From positions 33,778 through 97,777 of the forward strand of contig NZ_JAGEVL010000010.1 in assembly GCF_017583065.1 (NCBI RefSeq): a stretch of DNA of 64,000 nt, in the 5' to 3' direction. Below are positions 61,644-64,000 of this stretch, piece after piece (positions within the stretch are counted from its first letter, which is position 1; each line of letters starts with the position of its first letter). Position numbers and translations under genes: made by a program. This DNA comes from Staphylococcus shinii. GTDB lineage: Bacteria > Bacillota > Bacilli > Staphylococcales > Staphylococcaceae. The notes under the pieces were generated by a model. It ran no database searches. It was not told where the DNA came from and was given only the letters and a program-made list of their open reading frames with translations.

Positions 61644-61652
61644 TGTACTTCT

Positions 61653-61681
61653 ATAATAATCAAAGTTGGTCAATATTTCAA
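61653..61681 (-). promoter_or_regulatory. groESL promoter with CtsR-like site
   Basis: On the minus strand: -35 TTGAAA, 17-bp spacer, -10 TATTAT. The spacer region also reads on the plus strand as AATCAAA-GTT-GGTCAAT (61658-61674), a near match to the CtsR heptad repeat GGTCAAA-N3-GGTCAAA. Dual HrcA and CtsR control is known for staphylococcal groESL. Confidence 0.72.
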
Positions 61682-61762
61682 GTTAAAACTATTCAGCTAA
61701 ATTTTGTATAAAACACTATTTTACGATAAAATAAGATATCATTTAATTTTTGGAGGTTCATT

Positions 61763-62506
61763 ATGTCTCGTTTATGGGTGTCCATATTGACATTGGTTAT
61801 ATATGGTTTAGCACAATTTGGTATCATCATTCTGCAATTGTCTGGCCTATTTGATCACTATAGTGGCAAAGAACTTGTCTTTGCACAAATTTATACGCAA
61901 GTTATATTATTTATTATTGCGTCTTTCATAATTATTATAATTAATCATTTCATTGCTAATCCCACTTCCTTGGAACAAAAGCCCAAAGAAAAGAAAAGAT
62001 ATGCTATTGGATGGGCGCTTGTTGGCTACTTCGTAGTAATGATTTATCAAATAATTGCTAACATGATTAATATCTACTTATTAGGTGCACCACAATCAAG
62101 TCCAAATACAGAAAGACTTATGAAAGTAGCTCAAGAAATTCCTATATTTATTATATTAATTTCAGTGGTTGGCCCTATTTTAGAAGAATTTGTTTTTAGA
62201 AAAGTAATTTTCGGTGAAATTTATAATGTAATCCAAGCAAATAAAACTATTAAGTTTTTGATTGCAGGAATTGTAAGTTCAATTATTTTTAGTGCTGCCC
62301 ATTCAGATCCTTCCTTTTTTATTATTTACTTTGGTATGGGGATAATTTTCTCAGCACTATATGTTTATACTAAACGAATTTGGGTGCCTATTTTAGTACA
62401 TATTATGCAAAATGGTTTTGTAGTTATAATTCAAGTATTAGTAGGACCAGAAAAAATAAAAGAAATGCAAGATTCCGCGTCATTTATTTTCAACTTTTTA
62501 TTTTAA
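61763..62506 (+). CDS. mroQ: CPBP-family intramembrane protease MroQ
   Basis: A 247-residue membrane protein with about eight hydrophobic segments. ABI/CPBP motifs: ILEEFVFRKVIF (EExxxR, about residues 143-154), FSAAHSDPSF and PILVHIMQNGF. In S. aureus, MroQ assists maturation of the Agr autoinducing peptide. TTTGGAGG precedes the ATG. Its place between groESL and sdrH matches the staphylococcal order. Confidence 0.9.
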   Translation: MSRLWVSILTLVIYGLAQFGIIILQLSGLFDHYSGKELVFAQIYTQVILFIIASFIIIIINHFIANPTSLEQKPKEKKRYAIGWALVGYFVVMIYQIIANMINIYLLGAPQSSPNTERLMKVAQEIPIFIILISVVGPILEEFVFRKVIFGEIYNVIQANKTIKFLIAGIVSSIIFSAAHSDPSFFIIYFGMGIIFSALYVYTKRIWVPILVHIMQNGFVVIIQVLVGPEKIKEMQDSASFIFNFLF

Positions 62507-62522
62507 TCATTATAAAAGCATT

Positions 62523-62570
62523 AAAGGGAAGAGGCTACGACATCATTTTATGTCAAAGCTTCTTCCCTTT
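62523..62570. terminator. Bidirectional terminator between mroQ and sdrH
   Basis: AAAGGGAAGA / TCTTCCCTTT with an inner GACAT / ATGTC stem, between convergent genes. Confidence 0.88.
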
Positions 62571-62584
62571 TTAGATTTTGATTA

Positions 62585-64000
62585 TTATTCACTATCTTTT
62601 TTATTTTTTCTATTTACGATAAATCCTAAAACCATACCAATAAAGATAATTATCATTGCAGTGATTAAAGCAAATAGTGTACGTTCGAATTTAACATCAA
62701 TTTCATTTTTAGATTGTTCATTTGTTGTATGCGTTAATTCATCCTCACTACTTGAATGATATTCATATTTTCCAGAGGATTGTTGTCTTTTAGGATTTTT
62801 TAAATCTGGCATTGAACCAATTTCACCTGTAATTAACGCTAGTACTTGGTTGTCTAGATTTTTATAATAATCGCTTGATTTTAATACATTAAAATATTGG
62901 AATTTAAAATAATTTGTGCCTTTTTGTAATTCATTTAAAAATGCATTATCAGCAAAAGTTTGACGTCTTAAAACCGATGAAATATCTTTATCAGTAACTG
63001 TTTTAGCACTAGAACTCAACTGTTTAACTTGATTCACTACAAAGGGATTATACTTAAACGAACCTGAAGACATTTGATCAAATCTATTTATTAATTGTTT
63101 TTCATTCGATTGAGATTTTTCATTTTTAGCTAAATCACCATAACTTGCTGAAACGCCACCACTTGCAATTTCATGATGACTAGAACTTCCATATTGCAGC
63201 TCATTATTATTGTCATTGGCGTGATTTATCGAATGGTTATTTGTATTTGAATTGTTATTGGTATTGCCGCCCTGATTAGATGTTACATTTGAATCACCTT
63301 GGTTATTAGGTTTAGATGGACTTAAATTACTATTATTGCCTGGTTTATTCGAATTATTTGGACCAGCATGGTTACCATTATTCGGTTTATTTGTATCACT
63401 ATCTTCATTAGGCGGTTTTGGAGTTTCTGATCCTCCCCCACTTGGTTTGTCTGAACCACTTCCATTGTTCGGCTCATCTGGGTTTGGTTGCGTATTTCCA
63501 TTATCTCCATTCCCTGGTTTATCTGGAGTTTCTGAACCTCCACCACTTGGTTTGTCAGAGCCACTTCCATTGTTCGGCTCATCTGGGTTTGGTTGGGTAT
63601 TTCCATTATCTCCATTCCCTGGTTTATCTGGAGTTTCTGAACCTCCACCACTTGGTTTGTCTGTTCCATCTCCATTATTCGGTTCATCTGGATTTGGCTG
63701 CTCGTCTGTTCCATCTCCATTATTTGGTTCATCTGGATTTGGCTGCTCGTCTGTTCCATCTCCATTATTTGGTTCATTTGGATTTGGCTGCTCGTCTGTT
63801 CCATCTCCATTATTCGGTTCATCTGGATTCGGTTGCTCGTCTGTTCCATCTCCATTATTTGGTTCATTTGGATTTGGCTGCTCGTCTGTTCCATCTCCAT
63901 TATTCGGTTCATCTGGATTTGGTTGCTCGTCTGTTCCATCTCCATTATTTGGTTCATTTGGATTTGGCTGCTCGTCTGTTCCATCTCCATTATTCGATTC
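62585..64000 (-). CDS. sdrH: Serine-aspartate-type surface protein SdrH, C-terminal part
   Basis: The frame is open from 64000 to the stop at 62585 (472 codons) without its start, which lies outside. From the right: at least seven 15-residue repeats of the form DEQPNPDEPNNGDGT, then three 35-residue units (PKDSGSGNNP..., ...NGDNGKPDKP), an Asn/Ser-rich linker, a globular C-terminal domain (about 160 residues from MSSGSFKYNPF), one membrane segment (LFALITAMIIIFIGMVLGFIV) and a basic tail. There is no LPXTG motif, as in SdrH. The ATG at 63073 is internal and not the start. Ligand unknown. Confidence 0.87.
   Translation of the reverse strand, partial: ESNNGDGTDEQPNPNEPNNGDGTDEQPNPDEPNNGDGTDEQPNPNEPNNGDGTDEQPNPDEPNNGDGTDEQPNPNEPNNGDGTDEQPNPDEPNNGDGTDEQPNPDEPNNGDGTDKPSGGGSETPDKPGNGDNGNTQPNPDEPNNGSGSDKPSGGGSETPDKPGNGDNGNTQPNPDEPNNGSGSDKPSGGGSETPKPPNEDSDTNKPNNGNHAGPNNSNKPGNNSNLSPSKPNNQGDSNVTSNQGGNTNNNSNTNNHSINHANDNNNELQYGSSSHHEIASGGVSASYGDLAKNEKSQSNEKQLINRFDQMSSGSFKYNPFVVNQVKQLSSSAKTVTDKDISSVLRRQTFADNAFLNELQKGTNYFKFQYFNVLKSSDYYKNLDNQVLALITGEIGSMPDLKNPKRQQSSGKYEYHSSSEDELTHTTNEQSKNEIDVKFERTLFALITAMIIIFIGMVLGFIVNRKNKKDSE
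63421..63660 (-). repeat. 105-bp tandem units in sdrH
   Basis: Near-identical units beginning at 63421, 63526 and 63631 (GAGTTTCTGA as the anchor), coding 35-residue repeats; the third is cut short by the 45-bp repeat array. Confidence 0.85.
63662..64000 (-). repeat. 45-bp tandem repeats in sdrH
   Basis: TGTTCCATCTCCATTATT recurs exactly every 45 bp from 63662 to 63977, coding a 15-residue Asp/Pro/Asn-rich unit, and the array continues past the window edge. Confidence 0.92.

Noticed and set aside
63322..63990. A 222-codon frame of repeated MEMEQTSSQIQMNQI units
   Set aside because: It is the wrong frame of the sdrH repeats. The sdrH frame is open across the whole segment, joins the globular and membrane parts, and gives the Asp/Pro-rich repeats expected of the family.
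63421..64000. A CRISPR-like array
   Set aside because: The repeats are directly tandem with no unique spacers and code for a surface protein.

Overview
The window is chromosomal DNA of an AT-rich staphylococcus. The backbone has the staphylococcal order gatCAB-putP-camS-ligA-pcrA-pcrB, purB, nadE-pncB, nos, pheA, ppaC, aldH, the pmt phenol-soluble-modulin exporter with pmtR, and groESL-mroQ-sdrH. The species is not resolved; a coagulase-negative species is likely but not proven. No rRNA, tRNA or CRISPR array is seen.

Layout: 1-28.6 kb is ordinary core genome (RNA methyltransferase, lipid kinase, tRNA-dependent amidotransferase, proline uptake, DNA ligase and helicase, purine and NAD synthesis, nitric oxide synthase, dicarboxylate uptake, pyrophosphatase, aldehyde dehydrogenase, a lactonase). 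At 28,656 a LexA-box-controlled yolD-like gene is cut in mid-reading-frame. Its second half resumes in frame at 46,751. The 18,095 bp between is a mobile island flanked by the 8-bp direct repeat AACCATTC. Next to its right end lie two tyrosine recombinases and a small TnpC-like protein, the gene set of Tn554-family transposons. If the two ends are joined in a circle, perfect 10-bp inverted arms flank a 7-bp spacer, as expected of a tyrosine-recombinase crossover site.

The island cargo is the most interesting content. It encodes 3-hexulose-6-phosphate synthase and 6-phospho-3-hexuloisomerase divergently from phosphoglucose isomerase, 6-phosphogluconate dehydrogenase and glucose-6-phosphate dehydrogenase. 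With a lactonase these form a closed dissimilatory ribulose monophosphate cycle that oxidises formaldehyde to CO2, and a lactonase gene sits on the chromosome just outside the left end. The island also has a zinc alcohol/formaldehyde dehydrogenase, an HxlR-type regulator, a UvrA-like ATPase, a Na+/H+ antiporter gene with an in-frame stop, an intact second yolD-like gene with its own LexA-like box, and an unrecognised membrane protein in the recombinase gene cluster. A 14-bp sequence is shared exactly by the hxlR and hps upstream regions, which suggests one regulon.

47-64 kb returns to core genome. It has several small or non-coding items: an apparent T-box-like terminator element on the minus strand, an 18-residue peptide gene, a 56-residue membrane protein, and a Fst-type toxin peptide whose promoter spacer contains a LexA box, with a candidate convergent antisense RNA. 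The window ends inside the repeat region of sdrH.
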